A stretch of 50,046 nucleotides of DNA from Chryseobacterium gleum (GTDB taxonomy: Bacteria; Bacteroidota; Bacteroidia; Flavobacteriales_D; Crocinitomicaceae): NCBI GenBank assembly GCA_945862165.1, contig CAMAXI010000015.1, positions 1 to 50,046 on the forward strand, written 5' to 3'. Below are positions 1 through 8,463 of this stretch, piece after piece (position 1 is the first letter of the stretch; every line of letters starts with the position of its first letter). A program made the translations under genes and the position numbers. The notes below the pieces were generated by a model. That model searched no databases. It saw nothing but the letters and a program-made list of their open reading frames with translations, and had not been told where the DNA came from.

Positions 1-431
1 ATTGTTCCAGGAGGAATTGGAAATGGAATGGCTTTAGCATTTACTGATTCAATTGAATAGCGAAATAAAAAATCTACTGGATCAAAAATTATTGCTTCAT
101 CTCCAGGAGAAAGAAATGCCTTGCAAGTCAAGTATATGCCATTAGCAGCACTGTTCACAGGAAAAGAAAAGCCTGGAGAAACAGGAACATTTCGTTTTAC
201 CTTAAAATAAGTTGCAATACTTTCTTTAAAATCAGATAACCCTTCTGGAGGACCATAAGAATAATACTGATCCTTGGCAAAAGAACTAATCGCTTCTGAA
301 ATTTCGGGGGCACATGGAAAATCTGGATCTGCAGCAGTTAATGGTATTACCCCTTCAGACAAAGTTGCCCATCTTAAGTTAAAAGCGCGCTTTTTTAAAA
401 TTTCTAAATTAACTGAATTGTTCTTAAACAT
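1..431 (-). CDS. PLP-dependent aminotransferase, class I/II, partial (N-terminal 143 codons)
   Basis: An open frame on the minus strand begins at the ATG at 429-431 and runs off the left edge without a stop. The peptide starts MFKNNSVNLEILKKRAFNL, then has 'AADPDFPCAPEISEAI' and 'YYSYGPPEGLSDFKESIATYF', followed by 'NSAANGIYLTCKAFLSPGDEAIIFDPV'-type residues. This order is the N-terminal pattern of fold-type I aminotransferases of the AspC/PatB-MalY group: a substrate-side 'DPDF' loop, a Y..GP.G.. helix that packs on PLP, then an N.A..GIY turn before the P-G-D-E strand. The catalytic lysine would lie beyond the window, so it cannot be checked. Substrate is unknown. It is transcribed away from mcrC on the same strand with a 272-bp gap. 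Confidence 0.8.
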   Translation of the reverse strand, partial: MFKNNSVNLEILKKRAFNLRWATLSEGVIPLTAADPDFPCAPEISEAISSFAKDQYYSYGPPEGLSDFKESIATYFKVKRNVPVSPGFSFPVNSAANGIYLTCKAFLSPGDEAIIFDPVDFLFRYSIESVNAKAIPFPIPPGT

Positions 432-703
432 ATGATGCAACTATTTTTTTAATAAAACTAAGTAAAGTAATTAAAATAACCTTGTTTAAGCAAGTGATTC
501 GACCAAAATAACAGGGCAAACACATTTAAAACCAATATTTTCAATAAATATTCCTCATTCCATCCTGCGACCTTCCTTTTTGATTTAATTCCGAGTTTAC
601 AAGTTGCTTCATACTTTTTTCTTTCTGTTACCATACTTCTAAGTTTTAATCTTAGCACATAGCTTAACTTATACTCCAATTAATTGAGAAGGTTCAGTAT
701 TGT

Positions 704-1921
704 TTAGATTAATTCTATAATGTCCTCCGCTAACTTTTCAGATAACCTACCATCACATAAAACATTTACCATTGCTATTTTACATTGATGAAATTCCACC
801 TCGTGATCGTTTTGGTTCGGGTAAGGTTTATAACCACTATCAAAATGATCTCCAGGATATAATAGAACTACTTTATTTGTCTTCCAAAACCTTGCGTAGG
901 CATACATCTGTCGCAAGTCTTCAATGCTCGCAACTTTGTTCGTTGGACGCTTCCATTTTGTATCAATGATAATTGTTTCATCTCCTTTTTTCAATACGAG
1001 ATCTGGACGAATGGTGCGGTGCGAACCATAGAATGTTTTTGATGATTGACCTGTTACTTCCCAATTTTCTTCTGGGTAATTGATAGTATGTTTTTTTAAT
1101 GATCTTAGCACGTATTCCTCCCACAATACATTCATATCAAAAAGAAGTGCAATCATTTTTTGTTGCCCGTGATTGATATCTGGCGAATAATTGAGAATGA
1201 TCAATTTCGCCAATTCAAGTGCACGTTCGTATGGGGTAGTTTTACGATTGATTTTTATCGATTCTACTAATTGAAGGTTAGGCTTAATTTTATCTACTTC
1301 AGGAAAAGCCAATTGAGTTCTTCTACACTTATCAGTTAAGCGTGTTGAGCGTGTAAATTGTCCAACAATATCTAAAGCATGTGCCAATATTTGATGCATT
1401 TTGTGATTGACATCATAAATTTGGTGAGTCGTATAAAATCGTTCTTTATGAATTAAGTTGTGACGAATGTTTCTTGCAAAATCAAGTTTCCCTTTTAGTG
1501 CTTTTACATTACTTGTTTGTGTTCGGTATTTCTTAACTAATCCTGAATGGAGGAGTTGATCCACTTCTTTTAAAAAGTATTCGAAATAGACCTCCAATAA
1601 GTTAATGTGTTGTTTTTTGAGATTGGCATTTCCAGCTGTTTGTGCCTTTATTTTACCACACGCTTTGAGCATTTGAAGTAATACATCTTTCCACTTGTCG
1701 TTGCTGTCGTCTTTGTCTGCTTTGGGATGTATGTGCACCAATAAACCATCCACTTGGATTACTCCAACGTATTGTTTGAAGCGCAAACCATTATGCAGGA
1801 CATCAAAATATTCACCGTTGTGGACAGTGTTCAATTTTACAAAGGAATCCCAATGGCTTTGTTTGAAGCCTTCTTCACCGATTAGTAACCGGCCATGCTC
1901 AAAGACATCAATAGTGCGCAT
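704..1921 (-). CDS. mcrC: McrC, nuclease subunit of a McrBC restriction system
   Basis: This 405-aa protein has the McrC layout. A mostly beta N-terminal half (residues 1-70) is followed by a helical region ('KGKLDFARNIRHNL', about 142-155) and a C-terminal PD-(D/E)xK nuclease core. In the core, 'RPDLVLKKGDETIIIDTKWK' (305-324) supplies D307, D320 and K322. In McrBC systems McrC docks on the McrB hexamer, stimulates its NTPase and cuts DNA between two modified sites. The start codon overlaps the mcrB stop by one base (TAATG at 1919-1923), which implies translational coupling. Length and motifs look intact, so this should be an active type IV (modification-dependent) restriction nuclease in the cytoplasm. 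Confidence 0.93.
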   Translation of the reverse strand: MRTIDVFEHGRLLIGEEGFKQSHWDSFVKLNTVHNGEYFDVLHNGLRFKQYVGVIQVDGLLVHIHPKADKDDSNDKWKDVLLQMLKACGKIKAQTAGNANLKKQHINLLEVYFEYFLKEVDQLLHSGLVKKYRTQTSNVKALKGKLDFARNIRHNLIHKERFYTTHQIYDVNHKMHQILAHALDIVGQFTRSTRLTDKCRRTQLAFPEVDKIKPNLQLVESIKINRKTTPYERALELAKLIILNYSPDINHGQQKMIALLFDMNVLWEEYVLRSLKKHTINYPEENWEVTGQSSKTFYGSHRTIRPDLVLKKGDETIIIDTKWKRPTNKVASIEDLRQMYAYARFWKTNKVVLLYPGDHFDSGYKPYPNQNDHEVEFHQCKIAMVNVLCDGRLSEKLAEDIIELI

Positions 1922-4803
1922 TATTTACTTGAAATTAATCGTATTATTGCCTCTTCAAATTGAAAATTTTGATCCAAAACATTCATTAATTCATAACTAC
2001 CATTTGGAATTTCAACATCCTCATTTTGAATAGCAAAGATCACTTTTTTCTTGCGTTTTTCGCTATTAAAGAAATCTGGTCCAATAACCATTTCCATTTT
2101 TGCATAATCGCCATAGAAGTACTCTTGTAATAAGGGAATAACCTTATTAGCGAATACATTTCTCAATAAATCAATGGATGTAACTTCCATAAAAAAGGCA
2201 TGACCAATGGTGTGATCTCTATCTACCAATGCTTCAACGCGTTCATTTATGGTCATTAATAATTCTTCTAAATTAATCTCACCAACTTTCCCACTTCCAT
2301 ACTCTCCTTTATCTTTTAATAACTCAGGTTTTGGTAGCAATTCTTCGAAAGAAAAACGTCTGCGTAAGGCAGTGTCCAAAGCTTCAACAGAACGGTCGGC
2401 TGTGTTCATAGTACCATAGATATCTACATTTTGTGGAACTGAAAATTGCTTTTTGGAATAGGGTAACAATACAGACATTCCATTAGCTGCACCTTTTCGT
2501 TTATCTTGTTCAATTAAGGTGATCAGTTCTCCAAAAATGGCTGATACATTTCCACGGTTAATTTCATCAATGAAAATGGCATAACGATTTTCTGGATCCA
2601 TCTCGGCTTTTTTACAAAGTTGTTTGAAAACACCATCTTCTATTCGGTAACCAACATTTCCGTCTACCTCTCCATCAATCATTATCGGTTTTATTCCTTC
2701 AATGAAATCTTCGTAACTATAAGATTGATGAAAAGTAGTGAAAACATATCGTTGTATTTCTTTATCAGCACTCGGATTGAAGTTTTCAACGGAATCGATA
2801 ATATCATATAATTCAGGTATTTGCTCCTTTACTTCATCTTCGAGTATTTCCCAGTACGATTCATTTTTCTTATTGAAAATATATGGAGGTTGCCTTTGTT
2901 TAACGCCAACTGTTTCACTAGTTTGAATTGTATGAGATTGAAGTGAACTCCACATAATTGGTCTAATGTTTTTTGCATCGGACATTTCTGATTTTTTAAC
3001 AACCCAACGATTACCCATAATATCAGCAACTTTTGAAGAAGTACCTAGTTCCAACAATGCCAAAGCAATTACCTGCCACCAAGAACATTCACTGACAACA
3101 TTTTTAAAGTGCTGATCTGTTGAAATTGAGGTTTCTTTCGTTGTGTATATTGGAAAATATTGATCCTTTAATTTAAAGGTTTTACCTGTTCCTGGAGGTC
3201 CATATAGAATTTGATTGGTGGCATTATTTTTTGTTAATTGTATTATTTTTTGTTCTTCCATTTCAATTCCTATTAATTTGCGAAGTACTTCAACATAATC
3301 AGGATATTTTGTTATGTCGGTTAGTGTTTTTAAAACGATATCTGCATTTGGTGCATTCCAAACACCACGTTTTACCCAACTAACTTTTCTGCGGTTTTTA
3401 TAATCGTGCGCATTGTCATCATAATAATATTCGGAGTCCACAATTCCATATCCTAAATATTCTTGTCGACCTTTTTTGGAAATAACAATATCACCAATTT
3501 GAATAATATCTCTAAACTCTAAATTGGCTAAAGCATTGTTGAAACTGGAACTTTCCGTATTATATTCTTTTTGGATTTCCTTTGCTATTTGATCTTTATC
3601 ACCAAGTTTTCTTAAATCACCTAGTTCATCCCAACCAATAGCCATTACACCTTGATTGTAAAACTCTTCCCATTTATTAGCCCTCTCACCAGGAGCATAT
3701 AACCAATATTTTCTGTTTGTCATATTCTTTTCTGCAAGTTTTAAGAAAGTGTCGTATTCTGTTTTTGTTGCCTTAAAGTTTGTACCCTGTGAGCCAGCCT
3801 TCAATGAACTTAAATCTTTAATCCCTTGAATTTGGTCTTTAAAAATTGGATTAGCAGCCAAATTATGTGTAATCTTTATTGAAACTCTTCGACCAATTTC
3901 ATTTGTGCGTGAATCGACATAATATCTCATTTCCGATTCATCATCTTTTGCTTCAAAAACATCAGAAGTTACTTCGGCTAAAGCATAACAACCTGCTTTG
4001 TTCCCACTGACCCAAAGAATCACCTTATCGCCAATTTGAATAGCATCTTTGTGTGTTTTCACAGACCATGTTTTCAATACATTGTCATTTAATGCACCTA
4101 CAACATTATAAATTTTAAGGTTTCCTTGAAAGATCCAACAATTTGAATCTTCTTCTGACTTATTCAACATACAATATAAAATATCTTGTGCCAACAGCAG
4201 ATTATTCTTTCCATCATAATATTCAGGTAGATAGCTTTTTACTATATCTATTAATTCTGTATCTTGAACAATAAAGTTTTCTGTAAATTGATTTACTAAT
4301 TCCAAATAATGACCATACTTCTCATTTTTTCCAGCAGGCGCAACACCCAGTAATTTACAAAACTCTTTGTAAAAAGTACTTTTGTAAAAAGTATATTTTT
4401 CTGGATTGTGTAGCGTTAAATATGTCGATATTGAACGTTCATCCTGATGGTGTCCCAAGGTTTCACCCATCGAACGATATATTTTCAAAGATTCACTATT
4501 GAAATAGCTGACACGTTTGTTCAATGGTATTGTTTCGTCGAATAAATAAACGAATAATTGTCTAAATTCTTCTGGATTTTCCTTACAAATATGATTGCCG
4601 ACTGCACTTCCCAACTGATACAATAAATTACCAAATTTGATGGCTTTGTATTCAGCTGCAAAATCGGGAGCATTTATTTCTGGTCTTCCTTTAAATTTCT
4701 TTACCAATTCCCATTTGTAAACCTCATCCTGCATCTTTGTGTTGGATATGTAGGATTTGTAGTTTTGAATAAGGGATAGTATTTGTGGATTATTAGAATT
4801 CAT
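1921..4803 (-). CDS. mcrB: McrB-like AAA+ GTPase with two EVE-like modified-base reader domains
   Basis: This 960-aa motor and specificity subunit of the McrBC system has a C-terminal AAA+ domain. That domain has Walker A GPPGTGKT (535-542), Walker B 'AIFIDEINRGN' (742-752), the McrB-type 'MNTADRS' (799-805) and arginine residues R814-816. The N-terminal half differs from E. coli McrB. After a helical region (1-215) there are two stretches that look like EVE/PUA-fold modules: 222-312 ('CWIFQGN...WSVKTHKDAIQIGDKVILWVSG') and 365-500 ('YWLYAPGERANKWEEFY...IQIGDIVISKKG'). EVE domains bind modified cytosine or other modified bases, so target choice here probably depends on them (inference). The start is the ATG at 4801-4803. 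It is the first gene of the mcrBC pair. Confidence 0.92.
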   Translation of the reverse strand: MNSNNPQILSLIQNYKSYISNTKMQDEVYKWELVKKFKGRPEINAPDFAAEYKAIKFGNLLYQLGSAVGNHICKENPEEFRQLFVYLFDETIPLNKRVSYFNSESLKIYRSMGETLGHHQDERSISTYLTLHNPEKYTFYKSTFYKEFCKLLGVAPAGKNEKYGHYLELVNQFTENFIVQDTELIDIVKSYLPEYYDGKNNLLLAQDILYCMLNKSEEDSNCWIFQGNLKIYNVVGALNDNVLKTWSVKTHKDAIQIGDKVILWVSGNKAGCYALAEVTSDVFEAKDDESEMRYYVDSRTNEIGRRVSIKITHNLAANPIFKDQIQGIKDLSSLKAGSQGTNFKATKTEYDTFLKLAEKNMTNRKYWLYAPGERANKWEEFYNQGVMAIGWDELGDLRKLGDKDQIAKEIQKEYNTESSSFNNALANLEFRDIIQIGDIVISKKGRQEYLGYGIVDSEYYYDDNAHDYKNRRKVSWVKRGVWNAPNADIVLKTLTDITKYPDYVEVLRKLIGIEMEEQKIIQLTKNNATNQILYGPPGTGKTFKLKDQYFPIYTTKETSISTDQHFKNVVSECSWWQVIALALLELGTSSKVADIMGNRWVVKKSEMSDAKNIRPIMWSSLQSHTIQTSETVGVKQRQPPYIFNKKNESYWEILEDEVKEQIPELYDIIDSVENFNPSADKEIQRYVFTTFHQSYSYEDFIEGIKPIMIDGEVDGNVGYRIEDGVFKQLCKKAEMDPENRYAIFIDEINRGNVSAIFGELITLIEQDKRKGAANGMSVLLPYSKKQFSVPQNVDIYGTMNTADRSVEALDTALRRRFSFEELLPKPELLKDKGEYGSGKVGEINLEELLMTINERVEALVDRDHTIGHAFFMEVTSIDLLRNVFANKVIPLLQEYFYGDYAKMEMVIGPDFFNSEKRKKKVIFAIQNEDVEIPNGSYELMNVLDQNFQFEEAIIRLISSK

Positions 4804-4927
4804 TCTATATTTTTAATCAAGTTATAAATTTCTTAATTTAACTGAAATCGATTTCGAAAGCTGATATTTCGACTAAATTGAGTTTTTGGTTGTGTTTCAT
4901 TTATAATATCATTAGGCTACTACTTTT

Positions 4928-5116
4928 TCAAAATCTACCTTCATCATCATATGTGAGTCTTCTCAAAAAATATCTTAGTAAATCATTAGCAATTGTATTG
5001 ATCTTTTCACCAAAAATATCCTGCCCATATTTTGTCCAGATAATTTGCATACCTAATGGATCAACGGATGATTCCTGGGATAACTCTAAATCTGGAAGGG
5101 TAAAAAAACCTTTCAT
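4928..5116 (-). pseudogene. Truncated gene fragment, 62 codons, same strand as mcrBC
   Basis: The open frame starts with the ATG at 5114-5116 and encodes a peptide beginning MKGFFTLPDLELSQESSVDP, then a segment with 'GMQIIWTKYGQDIFGEKINT'. The composition is that of a real, conserved cytoplasmic protein N-terminus rather than a chance frame: mixed charged and hydrophobic residues, few Cys or low-complexity runs. It ends abruptly after 'YDDEGRF'. I do not recognise the family. Its place directly upstream of mcrB, on the same strand, next to IS debris, suggests a defence-island gene cut short by deletion or frameshift. The plus-strand frame over the same bases (4878-5180) looks like a shadow. 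Confidence 0.45.
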
Positions 5117-5298
5117 TTTTGTTTCTATTATTCAATTTTACTTACCAATCTTTTTCCATTCTATCCAACACAAACAATAAATTTAGCTCATATTGGACAT
5201 GTGATTACGAACCATATTTACCAGTCATTTTGATGTCTAAAAAAATCGATTTTTTTCAGTTACCATATTAACAAAAATATTACTTTTTCTTTAGGATT

Positions 5299-5421
5299 CT
5301 ATTTATCTTGACTTATTCTTTTTTTTTGCATCGATTCTCCTGTTTTTTTCAGATGATGTGCATTTTGTACAAGTCTATCCAACGTTGCGTAAGCGATTGT
5401 TTTCTCGCTTATAATCTCATA
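5299..5421 (-). pseudogene. istB: IS21-family istB remnant (C-terminal 40 codons)
   Basis: On the minus strand, after a TAG at 5422-5424, the frame reads YEIISEKTIAYATLDRLVQN followed by AHHLKKTGESMQKKRISQDK and a stop at 5299-5301. This matches the well-known C-terminal end of IstB, the ATPase helper of IS21 elements (pattern: ...I.e.tia.AILDRLvhnAh.i.l.GeSMRKk). The AAA+ core and the istA transposase are absent, so only a tail of the IS is left. The relic shows past IS activity next to the McrBC genes. Confidence 0.75.
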
Positions 5422-5518
5422 CTATTTTGATACTTGTAGTTGTTAAGTTAATGTCTTATAACCTCAAAAAGAATAAGTTATTGCTCCAAATAAATTTAAA
5501 AGTGAACAAAATATTTTG

Positions 5519-5556
5519 AATTTGTCCAGTTTTTTTCTGTAAAAACTGGACAAATT
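5519..5556. repeat. Perfect 16-bp inverted repeat (hairpin)
   Basis: AATTTGTCCAGTTTTT (5519-5534) and its exact reverse complement (5541-5556) are separated by 6 nt (TTCTGT). No open gene ends next to it. It may be the end of a lost mobile element or a terminator left from a deleted gene. Confidence 0.6.
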
Positions 5557-5812
5557 AAAACTGAAATCACTTGTTCCAATGGACAATTATAAATCTCACC
5601 TATATACGATATAGCCAATAGGTGCTCCATTTAAACACCTAAATAATTGTCAAGTTTTCTGTTCAAAATACTTGACATACTAAATCCAATAATCTTCATA
5701 ATTTTTCATTCCCAATTAAAATAAATATAACAGTACCTTCTTTAGACAACCATTGAGTTTACAGCACAAAAAATGAAGCTGTTCTGGAAACAACATAAAT
5801 TGAAACCAAAGA

Positions 5813-5884
5813 ATGAAATTTACAGAAGAAAAATTAGAAAAAGCATTCATTGAATTAGTTGCAAATGTATTGCAAGAAAAATGA
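5813..5884 (+). pseudogene. Short relic resembling the N-terminus of a type I/III restriction subunit
   Basis: ATG AAA TTT ACA GAA ... encodes MKFTEEKLEKAFIELVANVL plus three residues, then TGA. The 'FTEEKLE.AFIELL' pattern is typical of the first residues of HsdR-like restriction subunits in Bacteroidota, but at 23 codons this is a resemblance, not proof. No continuation in another frame is convincing. If real, it is a second defence-gene relic beside mcrBC. Confidence 0.25.
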
Positions 5885-5952
5885 CCGAGTTCAAACCAAC
5901 GAAGTGAATGTAATTTTTGATTTAATTCACACATTATCAGGAAGTTTGAATG

Positions 5953-5992
5953 GGGTAAAAAAAAGAAGAACTGGTTAAAAATAACCAGTTCT
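5953..5992 (-). terminator. Rho-independent terminator of tRNA-Arg
   Basis: AGAACTGGTTA (5967-5977) and TAACCAGTTCT (5982-5992) form an 11-bp perfect stem with an AAAA loop. Read on the minus strand it is followed by a T-rich tract. It lies just downstream of tRNA-Arg, with its outer arm 10 bp from the tRNA 3' end. Confidence 0.8.
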
Positions 5993-6001
5993 CCGCTTTA
6001 G

Positions 6002-6075
6002 TGACCTCGTAAGGATTCTAACCTTAAACCTCTACAGCCGTAATGTAGTGCTCTATACAGTTGAGCTACGAAGCC
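6002..6075 (-). tRNA. tRNA-Arg (anticodon ACG)
   Basis: The cloverleaf on the minus strand is: acceptor GGCTTCG/CGAGGTC (two G-U pairs), D stem GCTC/GAGC, anticodon stem CTACA/TGTAG with loop TTACGGC (anticodon ACG), variable AGGTT, T stem TAAGG/CCTTA with loop TTAGAAT, discriminator A. CCA is not encoded. The D loop AACTGTATA has T at position 19 and the T loop has A at position 56. The invariant G19-C56 tertiary pair is therefore replaced by a complementary U19-A56, and the Levitt pair is A15-U48. With all stems paired, a promoter and a terminator, this looks like a working gene and not a pseudogene. Confidence 0.93.
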
Positions 6076-6087
6076 ATTTGATGAGTG

Positions 6088-6117
6088 CAAAGATACAATA
6101 ATTTCAATTAAACACAA
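6088..6117 (-). promoter_or_regulatory. Promoter of tRNA-Arg
   Basis: On the minus strand TTG (6115-6117), 19 nt, then TATCTTTG (6088-6095) fits the Bacteroidota sigma-ABfr consensus (TTG / TAnnTTTG). It is followed by GCACTC and the tRNA 5' end 12 nt downstream of the -7 box. The same TTTGCACTC string occurs at the tRNA-Lys promoter. Confidence 0.8.
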
Positions 6118-6140
6118 GTATTTTTACAAAATATTATTTT

Positions 6141-6413
6141 TCATTCTATTTCTGCTGAAATTCCTAGTTCTAATAAAGCTGTACACATTGGTTCTAGTGA
6201 TTCATAATCCCCTCTTTTAACACCACAACGTCCTTTATAATGTATAATCCAAGTACATTGTTCCGCTTGCACATTGTCGTGCTCACAAACCTTCATCAAA
6301 CTTTCAATTACATGATCAAAGCTATTTACATCATCATTATAAACGATTAAATCTTTCTCGTCAATTAATTGTTCTAATAATTCGGTAACGGGTGAAGTTA
6401 ATGTTTCTCTCAT
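6141..6413 (-). CDS. clpS: ClpS, ATP-dependent Clp protease adaptor
   Basis: The 90-aa protein has the ClpS core: 'LIVYNDDVNSFDHVIESLMK' with the NDD.N.F..V substrate-pocket signature, 'CEHDNVQAEQCTWIIHYKGR' and 'GVKRGDYE'. ClpS binds the N-domain of ClpA/ClpC and delivers N-degron substrates to ClpP in the cytoplasm. I chose the ATG at 6411-6413. The longer frame starting at 6473 adds 20 residues rich in Cys, Phe and Lys that lie outside the family. It sits 65 bp upstream of tRNA-Arg on the same strand. Confidence 0.93.
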   Translation of the reverse strand: MRETLTSPVTELLEQLIDEKDLIVYNDDVNSFDHVIESLMKVCEHDNVQAEQCTWIIHYKGRCGVKRGDYESLEPMCTALLELGISAEIE

Positions 6414-6474
6414 ACACGTTTTTTTGTTAAAGATACAGCGATAAAATAAATTAAAAAAATAAATTTTACACAAA

Positions 6475-6502
6475 AAAAAGGCATTCTTTCGAATGCCTTT
6501 TT
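6475..6502 (-). terminator. Terminator downstream of pckA
   Basis: AAAAAGGCATTC (6475-6486) and GAATGCCTTTTT (6491-6502) form a 12-bp stem with a 4-nt loop (TTTC). T tracts on both strands would let it stop transcription in either direction. It lies 18 bp past the pckA stop. Confidence 0.88.
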
Positions 6503-6520
6503 CTCTATTAGAGTAAGGTA

Positions 6521-8137
6521 TTATACTGTTTGTTTCACTTTTGGCGCAGCAGCTAAAATATCCGTAGATGTTTCAGAAGCGTATTGCTCAAAGTTTTTAA
6601 CGAATTGTCCAGCTAAGTTATTAGCTGTATCATCGTATGCGTTTTTATCCGCCCATGTAGCTCTTGGGTTTAAGATTTCAGCAGGAACACCTTCACAAGA
6701 TGTAGGAATCGCTAAATCAAAAACTGGTAAAGTATCATAAGCAACATCGTTTAATTTGCCTTCTAAAGCAGCAGTAATCATCTGACGTGTGTAAGAAAGT
6801 TTCATTCTACTTCCTACTCCGTAAGATCCACCAGTCCAACCAGTGTTGATTAACCAAACTTTAATATCTGTTCCTTCTAATTTCTCTCCTAACAATTTCG
6901 CGTATTTCGCTGGGTGTAATGGTAAGAAAGCTTTTCCGAAACATGCAGAGAAAGTAGTTGTTGGTTCTGTAATTCCCATTTCAGTTCCAGCAACTTTCGC
7001 TGTATAACCAGACATGAAGTGGTACATTGCTTGCTCTTTCGTTAATCGAGAGATTGGAGGCAATACACCAAATGCATCTGCAGTTAAGAAGAAAATATTT
7101 TTTGGCGTAGATCCGATAGATGGATTTACGGTATTTTCAATAAAATCTATTGGGTAAGAAACACGCGTGTTTTCTGTGATGGTACCATCCATGTAATCAG
7201 GTGTAGAAGTAGCATCCACAAACCCAATGTTTTCTAAAATTGCACCAAATTTGATTGCATCAAAGATTTGTGGCTCTTTCTCACGAGATAAATCGATTGT
7301 TTTCGCATAACATCCACCTTCAAAGTTGAAAACAGTGTTATCAGACCATCCGTGCTCATCATCCCCAATCAATTGACGATTTGGATCTGAAGATAAGGTC
7401 GTTTTACCAGTTCCAGATAAACCGAAGAAAATAGCAGTATCACCATCTTTACCAATGTTCGCAGAACAATGCATAGACAATACATTTTTCTCATGTGGCA
7501 ACAAATAGTTCAATACAGAGAAAATTCCTTTTTTCATTTCACCTGTATATCCTGTACCTCCGATTAAAATCATTTTTTTCGTGAAGTTCAAAATAGCGAA
7601 ATTGTGTTGACGAGTTCCGTCTACTGCTGGATCTGCTTTAAATCCTGGTACACATACGATGTGCCAATCTGGAGTAAAGTTTTCGATTTCAGTATCCGTA
7701 GGACGCAAGAACATATTATGGCAAAACATGTTTGACCAAGAATATTCAGATACTACACGAATATTTAAACGATGAGATTCATCTGCACATGCATACGCAT
7801 CTCTTACATAAACATCTTTATCTGTTAAATACGCTTGCATACGGCTATACAAGGATTTAAATTTCTCTTTAGAAAACTTAATATTTACATCCCCCCACCA
7901 AACTGTATTTTCAGTTTTTTCATCAAAGACTACAAAACGGTCTTTTGGAGATCTTCCCGTAAATTCACCTGTTTCGATTGCTATTGCTCCCGTGTCAGTT
8001 AACACACCTTGCCCGCTAATGATAGTATCTTCTACTAATTCAGCTGGTGTAAGATTCCAAAATACATTACCTAAGTTAGTTAGGCCGATAGAATCGTTTA
8101 AATTGGCATTATTTCCTCTTTTACCAAAATCGTTCAT
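6521..8137 (-). CDS. pckA: Phosphoenolpyruvate carboxykinase (ATP)
   Basis: The 538-aa protein, full length for the ATP-dependent family, converts oxaloacetate and ATP to PEP, CO2 and ADP, the entry step to gluconeogenesis. Landmarks are 'FTGRSPKDRFVV' (oxaloacetate-site arginine), the P-loop 'FFGLSGTGKTTLSSDP', the metal-binding 'LIGDDEHGW' and 'ENTRVSYPIDFI'. I set the start at the ATG at 8135-8137 (MNDFGKRGNNAN). The upstream extension to 8188 begins 'MYFCILNQSE' and is unlike the family. A Bacteroidota promoter lies 41-72 bp upstream and a strong terminator follows, so it is a single-gene transcript. Confidence 0.97.
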   Translation of the reverse strand: MNDFGKRGNNANLNDSIGLTNLGNVFWNLTPAELVEDTIISGQGVLTDTGAIAIETGEFTGRSPKDRFVVFDEKTENTVWWGDVNIKFSKEKFKSLYSRMQAYLTDKDVYVRDAYACADESHRLNIRVVSEYSWSNMFCHNMFLRPTDTEIENFTPDWHIVCVPGFKADPAVDGTRQHNFAILNFTKKMILIGGTGYTGEMKKGIFSVLNYLLPHEKNVLSMHCSANIGKDGDTAIFFGLSGTGKTTLSSDPNRQLIGDDEHGWSDNTVFNFEGGCYAKTIDLSREKEPQIFDAIKFGAILENIGFVDATSTPDYMDGTITENTRVSYPIDFIENTVNPSIGSTPKNIFFLTADAFGVLPPISRLTKEQAMYHFMSGYTAKVAGTEMGITEPTTTFSACFGKAFLPLHPAKYAKLLGEKLEGTDIKVWLINTGWTGGSYGVGSRMKLSYTRQMITAALEGKLNDVAYDTLPVFDLAIPTSCEGVPAEILNPRATWADKNAYDDTANNLAGQFVKNFEQYASETSTDILAAAPKVKQTV

Positions 8138-8177
8138 ACGTACTTTTATTTTATAGCTTTCGCTTTGATTTAGGATG

Positions 8178-8209
8178 CAAAAGTACACCTATTTATACTA
8201 AATAGTCAA
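8178..8209 (-). promoter_or_regulatory. Promoter of pckA
   Basis: On the minus strand TTG (8207-8209), 21 nt, then TACTTTTG (8178-8185) matches the Bacteroidota TTG/TAnnTTTG consensus with a slightly long spacer. Transcription would start near 8171, giving a leader of about 34 nt before the ATG at 8137. This supports the shorter pckA start. Confidence 0.65.
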
Positions 8210-8282
8210 TTTTTTTTTTCCGATTTCTAAATAAATATTAACTTAATGTAAAGAAAAATGTTGAAAACTCTTTATTCAGTTG

Positions 8283-8310
8283 AAAGTTAAAAGTTAAAAG
8301 TGGAAAGTTT
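8283..8310. repeat. Heptanucleotide tandem repeat (AAAGTTA type, 4 units)
   Basis: AAAGTTA, AAAGTTA, AAAGTGG and AAAGTTT follow one another with an exact 7-nt period in the divergent gap between pckA and the Msr gene. Confidence 0.75.
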
Positions 8311-8463
8311 TGCGTAAAAACTAAAAACTGAATATCAAAATTAAACGGAAGTGCATTTTTTAATTAAACATAGGATACGCTAACAAATGTTAAATTATCT
8401 TTAAACAAATACGAAAAGATCAAAAAGAACGATCACTCTAAAACGAATCCTTAATATTAAGTT

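Larger units (their letters stand above)
4804..6001. other. Decayed intergenic region upstream of mcrBC
   Basis: This 1.2-kb stretch has no intact gene. It holds relics described in separate entries: a 62-codon gene fragment (4928-5116), the C-terminal end of an IS21-type istB (5299-5421), a 16-bp-stem hairpin (5519-5556), a 23-codon relic (5813-5884) and the terminator of tRNA-Arg (5953-5992). An 8-bp inverted repeat (TGTCAAGT ... ACTTGACA) lies at about 5649-5678. The rest is AT-rich with nothing recognisable. Confidence 0.6.

Noticed and set aside
458-679. 73-codon minus-strand frame between mcrC and the aminotransferase
   Set aside because: Basic start and hydrophobic end but no family, no promoter and no clear relation to neighbours; could be chance in AT-rich DNA.
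4878-5180. 100-codon plus-strand frame
   Set aside because: Hydrophobic low-complexity reading opposite the better minus-strand fragment at 4928-5116.
5716-5934. 72-codon minus-strand frame
   Set aside because: Cys/Phe-rich reading opposite the short relic at 5813-5884; no signal of a real gene.
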